In this document: positions 15,963 to 24,728 of the stretch, one piece after another
How the letters are laid out: each line of letters opens with the position of its first letter
Numbering within the stretch: the stretch's first letter is position 1
Assembly: GCA_030833925.1 (NCBI GenBank)
Contig: JAURGE010000018.1
Span: forward strand, 1-48,606
From: Alphaproteobacteria bacterium
GTDB lineage: Bacteria > Pseudomonadota > Alphaproteobacteria > Bin95
Length of the DNA: 48,606 nucleotides
Reading direction: 5' to 3'
Notes under the pieces: generated by a model
What the model was told of the DNA's origin: nothing
Database searches by the model: none
Seen by the model: the letters and a program-made list of their open reading frames with translations, nothing else
Program-made: the position numbers and the translations under genes

Positions 15963-16592
15963 ATGCCAATGCGTGCTTTTGAGAGTGGCAATTTTTCAGC
16001 TGCCCCGTTGGACCGCGCAAATGTCGACACTGACCAGCTGATACCTGCTCGTTTTCTGAAACGGCCACGGGATGAACGCTATCCGACATATCTTTTCCAT
16101 GACATTCGCAGAACAGAAGACGGTGATTTAGACCCTGACTTCATTCTGAATCGTCAGCCTTGGAATGATGCCGAGGTCCTAATTGCCGATCGTAATTTTG
16201 GTTGTGGTTCGAGCCGTGAGGCGGCTGTGTATGTTTTATTGGACTCAGGCTTTCGTGCAGTTATTGCCCCCAGTTTTGGTGATATTTTTTATTCGAATTC
16301 GATGAAAAATGGATTTCTACCTATAAGGCTATCGACTGAAATTTGTGGGATTCTAAGAGGTGGCATTCGATCAGGGCAGGGTGGGAAAGTCTCCATTGAC
16401 CTTGTTGAGCAGACCGTCACTGGCCCTGACGATCAATCTTATAAGTTTGAGATTTCAGCTTTCCATAAACACTGCCTTCTCGAAGGGCTTGACGATATTG
16501 GTTTCACTTTGGCGCAAAAGACTAAAATTGAAGCAGCTGACCTTCAACGAGATGTGTCGATGCCCTGGTTTAAGGCAGCAAACTCAATATGA
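15963..16592 (+). CDS. leuD: 3-isopropylmalate dehydratase small-subunit family protein (LeuD-like)
   Basis: A 209-residue swivelling-domain protein of the aconitase superfamily. It shows DRANVDTDQLIPARFLK near the N-terminus, NFGCGSSREAAVYVLLDSGF at about residues 78-97 and AVIAPSFGDIFYSNSMKNGFLPI, all hallmarks of LeuD, which pairs with LeuC to isomerise 2- to 3-isopropylmalate. The normal SSREHAPWAL is replaced by SSREAAVYVL and no leuC is in the window, so a related hydro-lyase substrate is possible. Its stop overlaps the next start (ATGA), tying it to a leucine dehydrogenase-like gene. The symbol reflects family membership rather than proven leucine biosynthesis. Confidence 0.82.
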   Translation: MPMRAFESGNFSAAPLDRANVDTDQLIPARFLKRPRDERYPTYLFHDIRRTEDGDLDPDFILNRQPWNDAEVLIADRNFGCGSSREAAVYVLLDSGFRAVIAPSFGDIFYSNSMKNGFLPIRLSTEICGILRGGIRSGQGGKVSIDLVEQTVTGPDDQSYKFEISAFHKHCLLEGLDDIGFTLAQKTKIEAADLQRDVSMPWFKAANSI

Positions 16593-17635
16593 GCCTCTTT
16601 TCTTCCCCAGATTTTAAAGATCATGAACAGGTCGTTTTCGTGTCCGATGCAACTTCGGGTCTTAAGGCGATAATTGCTATTCACTCCACTAAGCGTGGGC
16701 CTTCTCTCGGGGGGTGCAGATTTTGGGCTTATAAATCTGAGTCTTATGCAATTGCTGACGCGCTGCGCCTTTCGCGCGCTATGACCTATAAGTCGGCTTT
16801 GGCTCGGCTTCCTTTAGGGGGTGGAAAATGCGTTGTTATTGGCAATGCATCAGAAATTAAGACCCCGGCATTGCTTCGGGCTTTAGGCAGGTCGATTGAT
16901 CAACTAGGTGGTCGATATATCACAGCAGAAGATGTCGGCACGAAGCCAAGTGATATCCGGATTATTGGTGAAGAAACCGCTTATGTTGCAGGCTTGTCGG
17001 AAAGCTCTGGCGACCCGTCCCCAATAACGGCGCTCGGTGTTTTTGAGGGACTAAAAGCAGCTGTCCGCTTTCGTCTTGGAGCGGATTATCTCGCTGGAGT
17101 TACCGTCGCTATTCAGGGACTAGGTTCCGTCGGGCGTGCGCTGGCTAATCAACTGCAGGTTGCTGGTGCCCGCTTAATTGTGGCCGACATTAACCAGCCT
17201 GCCGTAGATGCCGCCGCAAGAGACCTGGGGGCCGAGGCTGTTCCCGTTGACGAAATATATGACGTCAATGCTGATGTATTTGCTCCATGTGCGCTCGGAG
17301 CTATCCTTAATGAGGAAACAATTCCTCGCCTTAAAGTCAGCGTAATTGCGGGTTCTGCTAATAATCAGCTTGCTCTTCCCGAGGATGGATCACGGCTTCA
17401 GCGACGTCGCATTCTATATGCCCCTGATTATGCGATAAATGCTGGCGGCATAATCAACATTGCCTTCGAGGACAGAATAGCGGGGACTTATGACCGCGCT
17501 GGCGCTCTCGCTGCAGTTGGTAGAATAGAAATGACACTGGAAGAGATTTTCAATCGAGCTGAATCGGAAAGCCGTTCCACAAATGAAATTGCCGATGAGT
17601 TAGCCGAGGAACGTCTCGTTGAGGTGGAGATCTAA
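16589..17635 (+). CDS. Leucine dehydrogenase-like Glu/Leu/Phe/Val dehydrogenase
   Basis: A 348-residue amino-acid dehydrogenase that would convert a branched-chain amino acid and its 2-oxo acid reversibly with NAD. GPSLGGCRFW binds substrate; Lys68 (MTYKSALA) and the catalytic Lys80 (LPLGGGKCVV) match leucine dehydrogenase numbering. The Rossmann domain carries VAIQGLGSVGRALA followed by an acidic IVADINQ, suggesting NAD preference, and NAGGIINIAFE is the family's C-terminal signature. It is translationally coupled to the leuD-like gene (4-base overlap) and followed 30 bases later by a CaiB/BaiF transferase. Phenylalanine or valine could be the substrate instead. Confidence 0.9.
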   Translation: MSLFSSPDFKDHEQVVFVSDATSGLKAIIAIHSTKRGPSLGGCRFWAYKSESYAIADALRLSRAMTYKSALARLPLGGGKCVVIGNASEIKTPALLRALGRSIDQLGGRYITAEDVGTKPSDIRIIGEETAYVAGLSESSGDPSPITALGVFEGLKAAVRFRLGADYLAGVTVAIQGLGSVGRALANQLQVAGARLIVADINQPAVDAAARDLGAEAVPVDEIYDVNADVFAPCALGAILNEETIPRLKVSVIAGSANNQLALPEDGSRLQRRRILYAPDYAINAGGIINIAFEDRIAGTYDRAGALAAVGRIEMTLEEIFNRAESESRSTNEIADELAEERLVEVEI

Positions 17636-17665
17636 CCACGAATGTAATTGTGAAAGAGTGCAGCA

Positions 17666-18805
17666 ATGACATCTGTATCGCCCCTGTCTGATTTTCTTAT
17701 TGTTGAGCTTGGTCATAATGTTGCTGGCCCTGTTGGAGGACAAATCCTTGCAGAGTTGGGGGCAACGGTCATAAAGGTTGAAGACCCAGGTAAAGGTGAT
17801 GCCGCACGTCACTGGCCTCCTGTTAAGGATGGCAGCAGCATTGTCTACAAAGCGCTCAATCGCTCGAAGTCAGGAGTGACAGTTGACTTTAATAATTCAT
17901 CACAACTAACAGAATTAAAAGAATTAATTATTCAAAAATCAGATGCTGTTATCCAGAACTTACGGCCTGGTGTGGTTGAGAAATATGGTCTTGATGCTGA
18001 GACACTTCGAGCAGAAAAACCAGCACTAATTTACTGCAATATTGGAGCTTATGGTGCAGTAGGGCCAATGTCAGGGAAGCCCGGCTATGACGTTCTAATG
18101 CAAGGGTATGGCGGTTTGATGAGCGTCCAAGGCGAACCCAATGGTCCACCGATGCGCGCTGGATCTTCGATTAACGACATTGGCACAGGAATGTGGGCCG
18201 CAATAGCAATCCAGGCAGCTCTTCTGGAGCGCTCTCGGACTGGGGATGGTGGTGTCATTGATCTTTCGCTCTATGAAACGGCGGTTAGCTGGATCTCGAT
18301 ACATTTAGCATCGTATCTCTCAACGGGAAAAGCCGAAGGAAAACAGGGCTCTGGTAACGCATACATTACGCCATACCAGGCATTCCGTGCTCGGGATGGC
18401 CATTTAATGATTGGCGCTGCAAACGACGTATTGTTTGCAAAGACAGCAGCTGTTTTAGGCAAACCGGAATGGCCCATCGACCCAAAATATGCAAAAAATG
18501 CTGATCGCGTGGCCCGGCGTATGGAGCTTGTGCCAATGATTGAGGCAGAGCTCGCAAAAGATGACGTCTCGACCTGGGTTGCTAGGTTTGATGCGGCTGG
18601 CGTGCCAGCGTGTCCGATCCGCGATGTTATGGAAGTTGCGGATTGTCCGCAAACAGCAGCGTTAGAAATTGCTCAACAAGCTCCTGATGATCCGTCGCTT
18701 CGCCTGATAGGTCTTCCACTTTCAATGAATGGAACTAGACCTCCTATGCGCAACTCACCGCCGGAACTCGGCAGAGATAATAAGATTGTCTTTGGACGTG
18801 ACTGA
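17666..18805 (+). CDS. CaiB/BaiF-family (class III) CoA-transferase, copy 1
   Basis: A 379-residue family III CoA-transferase that moves CoA between carboxylic acids through an aspartyl-CoA intermediate. The N-terminus has VELGHNVAGPVGGQILAELGATVIKVEDP. Asp171 (SSINDIGTGMWA) aligns with the catalytic aspartate of formyl-CoA transferase. GYDVLMQGYGGLMSVQGEPNGPPMR and TPYQAFRARDGHLMIGAAND are family blocks. It ends the leuD-dehydrogenase cluster, so a branched-chain acid is a natural guess for the acyl group, but no substrate residue proves this. Confidence 0.9.
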   Translation: MTSVSPLSDFLIVELGHNVAGPVGGQILAELGATVIKVEDPGKGDAARHWPPVKDGSSIVYKALNRSKSGVTVDFNNSSQLTELKELIIQKSDAVIQNLRPGVVEKYGLDAETLRAEKPALIYCNIGAYGAVGPMSGKPGYDVLMQGYGGLMSVQGEPNGPPMRAGSSINDIGTGMWAAIAIQAALLERSRTGDGGVIDLSLYETAVSWISIHLASYLSTGKAEGKQGSGNAYITPYQAFRARDGHLMIGAANDVLFAKTAAVLGKPEWPIDPKYAKNADRVARRMELVPMIEAELAKDDVSTWVARFDAAGVPACPIRDVMEVADCPQTAALEIAQQAPDDPSLRLIGLPLSMNGTRPPMRNSPPELGRDNKIVFGRD

Positions 18806-18818
18806 ATTCGGTACTATC

Positions 18819-18847
18819 TTGCGGGCGTTCTGGATAGCCGCTATATC
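18819..18847 (+). promoter_or_regulatory. Likely promoter of tRNA-Pro
   Basis: TTGCGG (18819-18824) and TATATC (18842-18847) are separated by 17 bases and end 15 bases before the tRNA's first base, a good sigma-70 layout. A very G/C-rich stretch (CGCGCGCGCCGCGC) fills the initiation region, as in stringent-type discriminators of stable RNA promoters. Confidence 0.5.
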
Positions 18848-18862
18848 GCGCGCGCCGCGCTA

Positions 18863-18939
18863 CGGAGTGTAGCTCAGCCTGGTAGAGCACTGTCTTCGGG
18901 AGGCAGGGGCCGGAGGTTCAAATCCTCTCACTCCGACCA
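18863..18939 (+). tRNA. tRNA-Pro (anticodon CGG)
   Basis: A 77-base cloverleaf: acceptor CGGAGTG with CACTCCG, D-arm GCTC-AGCCTGGTA-GAGC, anticodon stem CTGTC/GGCAG around TTCGGGA (anticodon CGG at 18897-18899), variable GGGCC, T-arm GGAGG-TTCAAAT-CCTCT, then A and encoded CCA. The stem, the TTCGGGA loop and the C1 start typical of bacterial tRNA-Pro agree with E. coli proK. It reads CCG codons. Confidence 0.96.
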
Positions 18940-18984
18940 TTTTGGGCTTAGTTTTGGCTTCTATTTCCGAATCCAAATTTATAT

Positions 18985-19191
18985 ATGGCGTCCTGGTACG
19001 GTGATCTGCGCACCTCTTTTCTCCATTTTTACCCCTTTCTCACCGCCCAGCAGGAAATTTTGCTTTTTAAGAGCCTAGATGGCTCGGTTTATGAGGTCCC
19101 AAATCTACTACCATCTTTACGTCGAGCTCTGTTGACGGCATTGTGCGGCCTGGAATCTGCGCTCGGCCTTCTGGCTAGCCTCTTCACTTGA
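18985..19191 (+). other. Possible small ORF downstream of tRNA-Pro
   Basis: A 68-codon frame starting at ATG 18985 with a hydrophobic C-terminus (LLTALCGLESALGLLASLF). It has no clear ribosome-binding site and I recognise no family. It occupies most of the 281-base gap before the 456-residue unknown gene, so that gap may simply be leader and promoter DNA. Confidence 0.18.
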
Positions 19192-19220
19192 ACCGAAATG
19201 TCTGATGGAAGCAGGATCTT

Positions 19221-20591
19221 ATGATTGATCTTATGAAAATTGCTCGCACGGAAGCCGATGGTGGCGACCTCTTGGGGGAACTTGGTAATCTCTTTGAGCC
19301 CGCCGATGTTCGGCCAGATGGCTATCCAGATGCGATAATCTGGAAGGGCGGCAACCACAACGGTAAGGCCGAGCCCGTTGCTCATTCACTTACTGACGCA
19401 TACGCCCTGCTCGGAACGATCGCAGCGATCGATGTTTTGCAACTACCCTTTTATGCCGTGCCCATGTGGTCACAGATACGCCACGACAGAAAATTAGAAC
19501 CATTGGCTTGGTTCGGTAACATGCCTGTGACATCCATCAAGTGGTCGACTGCAGGTGATGCGTACGTGAACGACGGCAAAGGTGGCAAGGTCGTTGTCAT
19601 GGGTAAGTCTGGTAACGCGCCTCTCAGGACACAGGCCGGGGTATATTGTAACGTCCGCCCCTACGGACCAATTACCGCCGTTCGTTGCATGCCTTGTCTT
19701 CCATATTCTCAAGACAGAGCAAAGTTCAACGTTGATCCGAAGTCCGGCATTGTCCACTCTGAGATGAATTCTCCTGGTGTGCAGATGGCCTATGCAAACC
19801 GTCTGTTCCTCAAAATGGTGAACGATACTGGCCGAGTAGGTCGCGTTGCGATGAAACCTACGCAAGCTATGGAAGACGGCATAAACGCCGGGCTGCATTC
19901 ATTCATGCTTTCTAAGACAAAAATGAGCGTTGGTCGAAGGTATGCGGTTGATCCTTATGTTGAGCATAAAGATCGTATCGACGCTATTGTTGCTCTGCTG
20001 CCGAATGGCTTTTTCGATGGAATGGACCAGTGGACTGGCCAAATTGAACAGCACATTTCAGATACCAATTACGGCATTTTGATTTGGGACCTTATCAACA
20101 AGCAGGACACCATTGTTCTTGCTACGGACTTGGATGGTGATCGTCTTACAGACCTGATGGCTGATATTTCTGATCCACTTCGCGCGTTCGGAGACATGGT
20201 GCTTAAGTATGTCGGAAACGACAATCGGATGAATAATCTCTGGGGAGAAATGGGTTATACGACCGGTAACGGTCGTGACATGACCAGCGTTATGCATCGC
20301 ATGTCTGGCCCCCCAATTCATGAGCAAACCTTAGGGTCGGCCGATGCGATGTTATTACGCCTACTTGATGGCGACGAGAGCATGGGAGGGACCAAACAGC
20401 CATACGACCCACGGATACACTTTGTGCTAATTCGTGATGCCTATTTGGATGCTAATCCTGGGAATGCGGCTGTTAAGGCTTATTTAGACGATGCTTTAGC
20501 TAAGTTTGACCAAATTTATGGAGCCAAGCGTCCAGGTTTCTTAGAAGGTTACAAGAAGCTCAAGGAAGCCATAACCCCTTGGGGAGCCTAA
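19221..20591 (+). CDS. Unrecognised 456-residue conserved-looking protein
   Basis: A clean 456-codon gene with AGGAT upstream of ATG 19221 and a strong terminator after its stop. I do not recognise the family. It lacks a signal peptide and obvious membrane segments. Visible features are a cysteine-bearing segment at about residues 143-160 (VYCNVRPYGPITAVRCMPCLPYS), several histidines (GGNHNG, EPVAHS, EHKDRI, QHISD), an acidic stretch ATDLDGDRLTDLMAD at about 300-315 and many tryptophans and methionines. The sequence looks like a soluble, globular, possibly metal-containing enzyme. It is its own transcription unit after tRNA-Pro; neighbours give no hint of role. Confidence 0.8.
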   Translation: MIDLMKIARTEADGGDLLGELGNLFEPADVRPDGYPDAIIWKGGNHNGKAEPVAHSLTDAYALLGTIAAIDVLQLPFYAVPMWSQIRHDRKLEPLAWFGNMPVTSIKWSTAGDAYVNDGKGGKVVVMGKSGNAPLRTQAGVYCNVRPYGPITAVRCMPCLPYSQDRAKFNVDPKSGIVHSEMNSPGVQMAYANRLFLKMVNDTGRVGRVAMKPTQAMEDGINAGLHSFMLSKTKMSVGRRYAVDPYVEHKDRIDAIVALLPNGFFDGMDQWTGQIEQHISDTNYGILIWDLINKQDTIVLATDLDGDRLTDLMADISDPLRAFGDMVLKYVGNDNRMNNLWGEMGYTTGNGRDMTSVMHRMSGPPIHEQTLGSADAMLLRLLDGDESMGGTKQPYDPRIHFVLIRDAYLDANPGNAAVKAYLDDALAKFDQIYGAKRPGFLEGYKKLKEAITPWGA

Positions 20592-20616
20592 CATCTGATT
20601 TTAGCGTGAATGTTGC

Positions 20617-20652
20617 CCACCCGAGACTGCGAGGTCTCGGGTGGTTTTTTTT
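20617..20652 (+). terminator. Strong intrinsic terminator
   Basis: CCACCCGAGAC (20617-20627) pairs perfectly with GTCTCGGGTGG (20634-20644) around a 6-base loop and is followed by eight T (20645-20652). It ends the transcript of the unknown 456-residue gene 26 bases after its stop. It is the clearest terminator in the window. Confidence 0.93.
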
Positions 20653-20678
20653 AACTGATTTCTGATGACCAGCTTGTT

Positions 20679-21620
20679 CTAGGCGCCCGTTCCCGCCGGA
20701 CGGCGTTTGAATACAATCTCGCTAGACTGGCCAAGGGCAACACCTCCGATTACGAGAGTGGCCCCTAAAATCTGCATTGCTCCAAGAATATCGTTTAAGA
20801 AAATAGCAGAAAACGCTGCTCCAAACACAGGTGATAAGTATAGATATAACACCATTTTAGGTAATCCGAGGCGACCAAGACCCCCGGACCAAGCCGCATT
20901 GCCGAGGCAGCCGACAATTAACGCCAAGTGTAAGAACCCCAGCCCTACTCCTACGTCGAGCTCATACCAAGAACCATCTGTGAGTCCGGGCCAGGCGAAA
21001 GGCAAGAGAAGCATTGCCCCAAACATTGCAGCCCAACCTGTCGTTGTCCAGGCGCCAAGACGCACAACGTAGGGCCGCGACCAGAGCCCAAAAAGTGCCC
21101 AAACAGCGGCAATAATGACGAAGAGGACATCTCCAATTATTGAATTACTCATTTCGGCCATCTGTGGGGTAAAACCGTTGTTTACCACCAGATAGACGCC
21201 ACCGAATGCAACTAGAGCACCGATCCAAATCAATTTACTGACAGACTGGCCGGCGAGACGTGAAAAAATAGCTCCAAATATCGGCGTAGTCGCGACTAAC
21301 ACGACAGCTTTTGATGGTGTTGTATAGTGGAGCGCAATACCCCAGGTTCCCTGAAAAATTGCGTACCCAAGAAGCCCTAAGCCAGCCAGAGCGATTGCGT
21401 CTTTTGAAGATATCAGAACGCGTTGGCCAAATGCTCGTGCCATGATAAGCATCAACGACCCAGCAATTAAGTAGCGCAAGCAGGAAAAGGAAATTGGGTC
21501 AACAGCACTTACTACCTGTTTCCCGACTGGATACGCACTTCCAAAAGTGATAGCGACGAATAATCCCATAAGATGGCCATAGAGCGGTCTCTCAGCGAAG
21601 CGCGTTTGATTTTGAGACAA
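20679..21620 (-). CDS. EamA/DMT-superfamily permease
   Basis: A 313-residue membrane protein with ten predicted helices in two EamA repeats. Repeat signatures are LFVAITFGSAYPVGKQVV near the start, FQGTWGIALHYTTPSKAVVLVATTPIFGAIFSRLAGQ in the first half and VLYLYLSPVFGAAFSAIFLNDIL in the second. It faces a second EamA gene (21761-22651) across a 140-base divergent gap, so the two could be co-regulated. The pair have different second halves, so they are not a recent duplication. Substrate unknown. Confidence 0.85.
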   Translation of the reverse strand: MSQNQTRFAERPLYGHLMGLFVAITFGSAYPVGKQVVSAVDPISFSCLRYLIAGSLMLIMARAFGQRVLISSKDAIALAGLGLLGYAIFQGTWGIALHYTTPSKAVVLVATTPIFGAIFSRLAGQSVSKLIWIGALVAFGGVYLVVNNGFTPQMAEMSNSIIGDVLFVIIAAVWALFGLWSRPYVVRLGAWTTTGWAAMFGAMLLLPFAWPGLTDGSWYELDVGVGLGFLHLALIVGCLGNAAWSGGLGRLGLPKMVLYLYLSPVFGAAFSAIFLNDILGAMQILGATLVIGGVALGQSSEIVFKRRPAGTGA

Positions 21621-21760
21621 TAGCGTTGACCGTTTTGTTAAAAGGGGAAGAGCTGACAGTTTGTGCTTCCCGCATTACTGCTGCAAGTCGTTCTTTACGA
21701 TCTTTTCATTTGCTTTACGGTGATGATTCAATCCGTATCTGTTGAAACTGGTCTCCATCC

Positions 21761-22651
21761 ATGTTGCTGCGCGTAGCGCCCTATATTTTCGTATTAATTT
21801 GGAGTGGAGCCTTTGTGGCTGCGCGTGGAGGGCTCCCGCACTTTACACCCTGGGCAATCCTGTCATGTCGTTTTTTTGTTGCAGCAATTTTGCTTGCTGG
21901 CTTGGCGTTTTTGATCCGAGAAAAAGAGCCAGATTGGAACGCTTATAGAAAACGTTGGGCAGGCGTTGTTGGGGCGGGCATTTTAATGAATGGGCTCTAT
22001 CTGGGTTTGTTTTTTACAGCAATGCTGGAACTTCCAGCAGCCAATGTGGCGCTTATTGGTTCATTAACTCCCTTATTAACGGCAGTTCTCTCTGGTCCTA
22101 TTCTAGGAGAACGATTTAAGACACTGCAGTGGTTAGGCTTTGCTCTGGGTATTCTTGGGGTCTCGTTTGTTGTTGGGGTCGATTATCTAACCTTAGATGC
22201 AGGGACAGGTATTGCAGCTGCGTTAGGGGGCGTAGTTTCGCTAACTCTTGGAACCCTCTGGCATGCCAAAGTGGCACGAGGATTGCCGTTATTAGCCACT
22301 AATTCACTGCAAATGGCTGCATCGGCCGTTAGCTGCTTAGGTATAATGGTGATTTTTGAGGAGCCAAGGATCGAAATCACTGAGGCTAGTATTATTGCTT
22401 TTGCTTATTTGACTGTTGGAGTTTCTTTAGGCGCGATGGGACTTTACCTTCTAATGCTACGGCATGGCGCAGCTGGAAAAGTTGCTGCAAATTTTTATCT
22501 AACCCCTGGCACTGCGGCTGTGCTTGCGTTCCTTATATTAGGTGAGACTTTGCATTGGGAAGCTCTGGTAGGCTTGCTCGCTGCAACGCTTGGTGTTTGG
22601 CTCGTGCATAAAGCCGGTCACACAAAATATAATTCAAATTCAACATCATAA
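21761..22651 (+). CDS. EamA/DMT-superfamily permease
   Basis: A 296-residue ten-helix permease starting LLRVAPYIFVLIWSGAFVAARGGLPHFTPWAILSCRF, with ELPAANVALIGSLTPLLTAVLSGPILGERFKTLQW ending the first repeat and GKVAANFYLTPGTAAVLAFLILGETLHWEALVG the second. These are the usual DMT-family positions. It is followed 27 bases later by an amidohydrolase on the same strand, so import of that enzyme's substrate or export of its product is an inference. Two EamA genes are divergent here. Confidence 0.85.
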   Translation: MLLRVAPYIFVLIWSGAFVAARGGLPHFTPWAILSCRFFVAAILLAGLAFLIREKEPDWNAYRKRWAGVVGAGILMNGLYLGLFFTAMLELPAANVALIGSLTPLLTAVLSGPILGERFKTLQWLGFALGILGVSFVVGVDYLTLDAGTGIAAALGGVVSLTLGTLWHAKVARGLPLLATNSLQMAASAVSCLGIMVIFEEPRIEITEASIIAFAYLTVGVSLGAMGLYLLMLRHGAAGKVAANFYLTPGTAAVLAFLILGETLHWEALVGLLAATLGVWLVHKAGHTKYNSNSTS

Positions 22652-22678
22652 TTCTGTAAAAACTGGTAGGAGAACAGA

Positions 22679-23518
22679 ATGCCCATAATTGATAGCCAAA
22701 TACACGCATACGAAGCCAACACGTCTGCGCGTCCTTGGAACACAATTCCAAATTGGCCACCGCACGTGACGGGTGATGAGATGGTCCAAGCCATGGATTC
22801 TGTCGGAGTGGATGGTGCTATCTTTGTCTCGGCCTTTTCCCTTTATCGGTTTGATGCCAGCTACGCTGTAGAGGTGCAGAAAAAGCATCCAAACAAGTTT
22901 GCATTGGTAAAACCTGTAGACACAACAAATCCCAATGTTGGCGAGACAGTCGATGAATGGAAAAAACAGCCCGGAGCAGTTGGCATCCGGGTAATGTTAA
23001 CTCACGGACCAGAATTCAGCCCGGACAACCCAGGAATGTCTACGGCTATGCGGGCTGCTGAAAAGAATGATCTTCCGGTAAATATGCTCTGCTGGGGCGA
23101 AATTGATAAGGGTCTTGCGATGGTTGATCGCTATCCGAACACTCGCTTTGTTATTGACCACATTGGTATTTTGCAGCCTCGTACGCCGCCTGTACCTGAT
23201 GTGCCTTGGGCGGATTTAGAAAAAGTGATAGCGCTTGCAAGCCGAAAGAATGTTGTCATCAAAATAAGTGGAGCGTGCACTCTTTCGAAAGAAGGTGCGC
23301 CAAATTTTAGTGATATTTGGGATCCGCTTGCCCGCATTTTTGATGCTTGGGGAATGGACCGGTGTCTGTGGGGGACGGATTGGACCCGTGCTCACGCCGT
23401 CGTCTCTTATGAAGATGGTGTAAAACCATTCGTTGAAACTGATCGTCTTTCCGCAAGCGACAGAGAAATGCTCATGGGAGGTGCCACTTCAAAGACCTAT
23501 GGTTGGGCACCAAGCTGA
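22679..23518 (+). CDS. Cytoplasmic amidohydrolase-2 family hydrolase
   Basis: A 279-residue TIM-barrel hydrolase or decarboxylase of the amidohydrolase-2 family, which includes lactonases and gamma-resorcylate-type decarboxylases. IIDSQIHAYE has Gln at the first position of the usual DxHxH, a common variant in this family. Other site elements are GIRVMLTHGPEF, RFVIDHIGI and the catalytic aspartate in CLWGTDWTRAH. AGGAG lies nine bases before ATG 22679. It lacks a signal peptide, unlike the relative at 13532-14494. Probable operon with the EamA gene upstream; reaction unknown. Confidence 0.85.
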   Translation: MPIIDSQIHAYEANTSARPWNTIPNWPPHVTGDEMVQAMDSVGVDGAIFVSAFSLYRFDASYAVEVQKKHPNKFALVKPVDTTNPNVGETVDEWKKQPGAVGIRVMLTHGPEFSPDNPGMSTAMRAAEKNDLPVNMLCWGEIDKGLAMVDRYPNTRFVIDHIGILQPRTPPVPDVPWADLEKVIALASRKNVVIKISGACTLSKEGAPNFSDIWDPLARIFDAWGMDRCLWGTDWTRAHAVVSYEDGVKPFVETDRLSASDREMLMGGATSKTYGWAPS

Positions 23519-23537
23519 GATTTTTATTGATAATAAT

Positions 23538-23593
23538 GTCCCCCCAAATCCTTCCTTGATGCCGCTACGCGCACAAAGAATTCTTGGGGGGAC
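23538..23593. terminator. Inverted repeat between convergent genes
   Basis: GTCCCCCCAA (23538-23547) and TTGGGGGGAC (23584-23593) are perfect 10-base complements around a 36-base loop, exactly between the stops of the amidohydrolase and LLM copy 4. The position suggests a bidirectional transcription stop, but the loop is long and there is no clean T-run; the A/T-rich flank toward 23520 would serve the minus-strand transcript best. Confidence 0.45.
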
Positions 23594-23604
23594 TAAAGGT
23601 TGAT

Positions 23605-24702
23605 TTACTCAGCCGCTACTTGCGCAGTTTCCGACTGCCAAGATTGAATGACAGGCAATACTTCTTTTGCATAAAGTTTGAGGGATTGCTCAGCCACTTC
23701 ATATGGGGTGCCTCCGAAGCGGAAGCTTGTGGCTAGCTCAAAGTCTCCGATGAGGTCCCGGCGCTCTTCGAGCATCTTCAAGACCTGGTCAGGTGTCCCC
23801 CAAACAGATGCCTGCATAAATCCGTCAATGATGCCTTCAATGCCAACTTCCTTGGCGACTGCAACCTTTGCGGCGTAAGCATCATAACCTTTTACGGTAG
23901 AAAAATGCTCACCCAAAAGCTCATAGTGTTCAAAGTTTGAGAGTACGAAAGGTCCCATGTACTTGCGGGCAAGTTCTTCAGCACCATCCATTGTTGGTGT
24001 GCAGACACAGAAATCCGCGATGAGCGGTCTCGGCGGTGCCATGCCAGGGAAGAATTCTTGAATGAGTTCTCGATGTTTCTGGATTGCAGGAAGACGCGAA
24101 GGCCAGGGGCGATCAGCAAACATTACCATATGCGCGCCGAGTTTCGCCGCCGAGACGACCGAGTCATCACTCGAGGCTACGGCATATAAGCGGTCACGGA
24201 TTGGAAAGCGTGGCCTTGGACGAATTTCCACACGTGGTTGTTTGTAATGAGGGCCGTTACCCTCCATCCAACCTGTTTCAAGAGCTTCAACGATCATTGC
24301 TGCTGACTCGTCGAAACGGGTTCGGCTTTCATCCATCGATACTCGAAACGCTTCAAATTCGCGGCGCGCAAGGCCACGACCAATACCAAAACGCAGCCGC
24401 CCATCTGTAAAGTGGTCAAGCATCGAAACCTTTTCGGCGACGCGGAGAGGATCATTCCAAGGTAGAATTACAGCGGCAGTTCCAACATCAATCTTTGGTC
24501 TCTGACCAGCTAGGTATGCCATCAATTGAAGATTGTCTGGGCAGAATGAGTAATCGTGATGATGGTGCTCAACAGCCCATAAGCAATTGAAACCGGAGTC
24601 TGCTGCAAGCAAGGCTAATTTGATTTCTTCGTCATATGCTTGCTGGTCGGAACAATCATCCCAGCCATAAGTTGCGCAGATCATCTGCAATCCGACATCC
24701 AT
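23605..24702 (-). CDS. LLM-class flavin-dependent oxidoreductase (copy 4, alkanal-monooxygenase-like)
   Basis: A 365-residue LLM protein most like bacterial-luciferase/alkanal monooxygenase-type members. It has FNCLWAVEHHHHDYSFCPDN (four consecutive histidines), IDVGTAAVILPWNDPLRVAEKVSMLDH, GRLRFGIGRGLARREFEAF and a C-terminal ASVWGTPDQVLKMLEE. Start ATG 24702 is preceded by AGGAGG; the upstream-extended frame from 24741 runs into the SDR gene. It is the last gene of a six-gene minus-strand series (28526 down to 23605). A reduced-flavin-dependent oxygenation is likely, yet no flavin reductase gene is present in the window. Confidence 0.88.
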   Translation of the reverse strand: MDVGLQMICATYGWDDCSDQQAYDEEIKLALLAADSGFNCLWAVEHHHHDYSFCPDNLQLMAYLAGQRPKIDVGTAAVILPWNDPLRVAEKVSMLDHFTDGRLRFGIGRGLARREFEAFRVSMDESRTRFDESAAMIVEALETGWMEGNGPHYKQPRVEIRPRPRFPIRDRLYAVASSDDSVVSAAKLGAHMVMFADRPWPSRLPAIQKHRELIQEFFPGMAPPRPLIADFCVCTPTMDGAEELARKYMGPFVLSNFEHYELLGEHFSTVKGYDAYAAKVAVAKEVGIEGIIDGFMQASVWGTPDQVLKMLEERRDLIGDFELATSFRFGGTPYEVAEQSLKLYAKEVLPVIQSWQSETAQVAAE

Positions 24703-24728
24703 CTTTTTTAATCCTCCTGCGTTTTTCC

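Noticed and set aside
18863-19220. Integration site at tRNA-Pro
   Set aside because: No integrase and no obvious duplicate of the tRNA 3' end were found.
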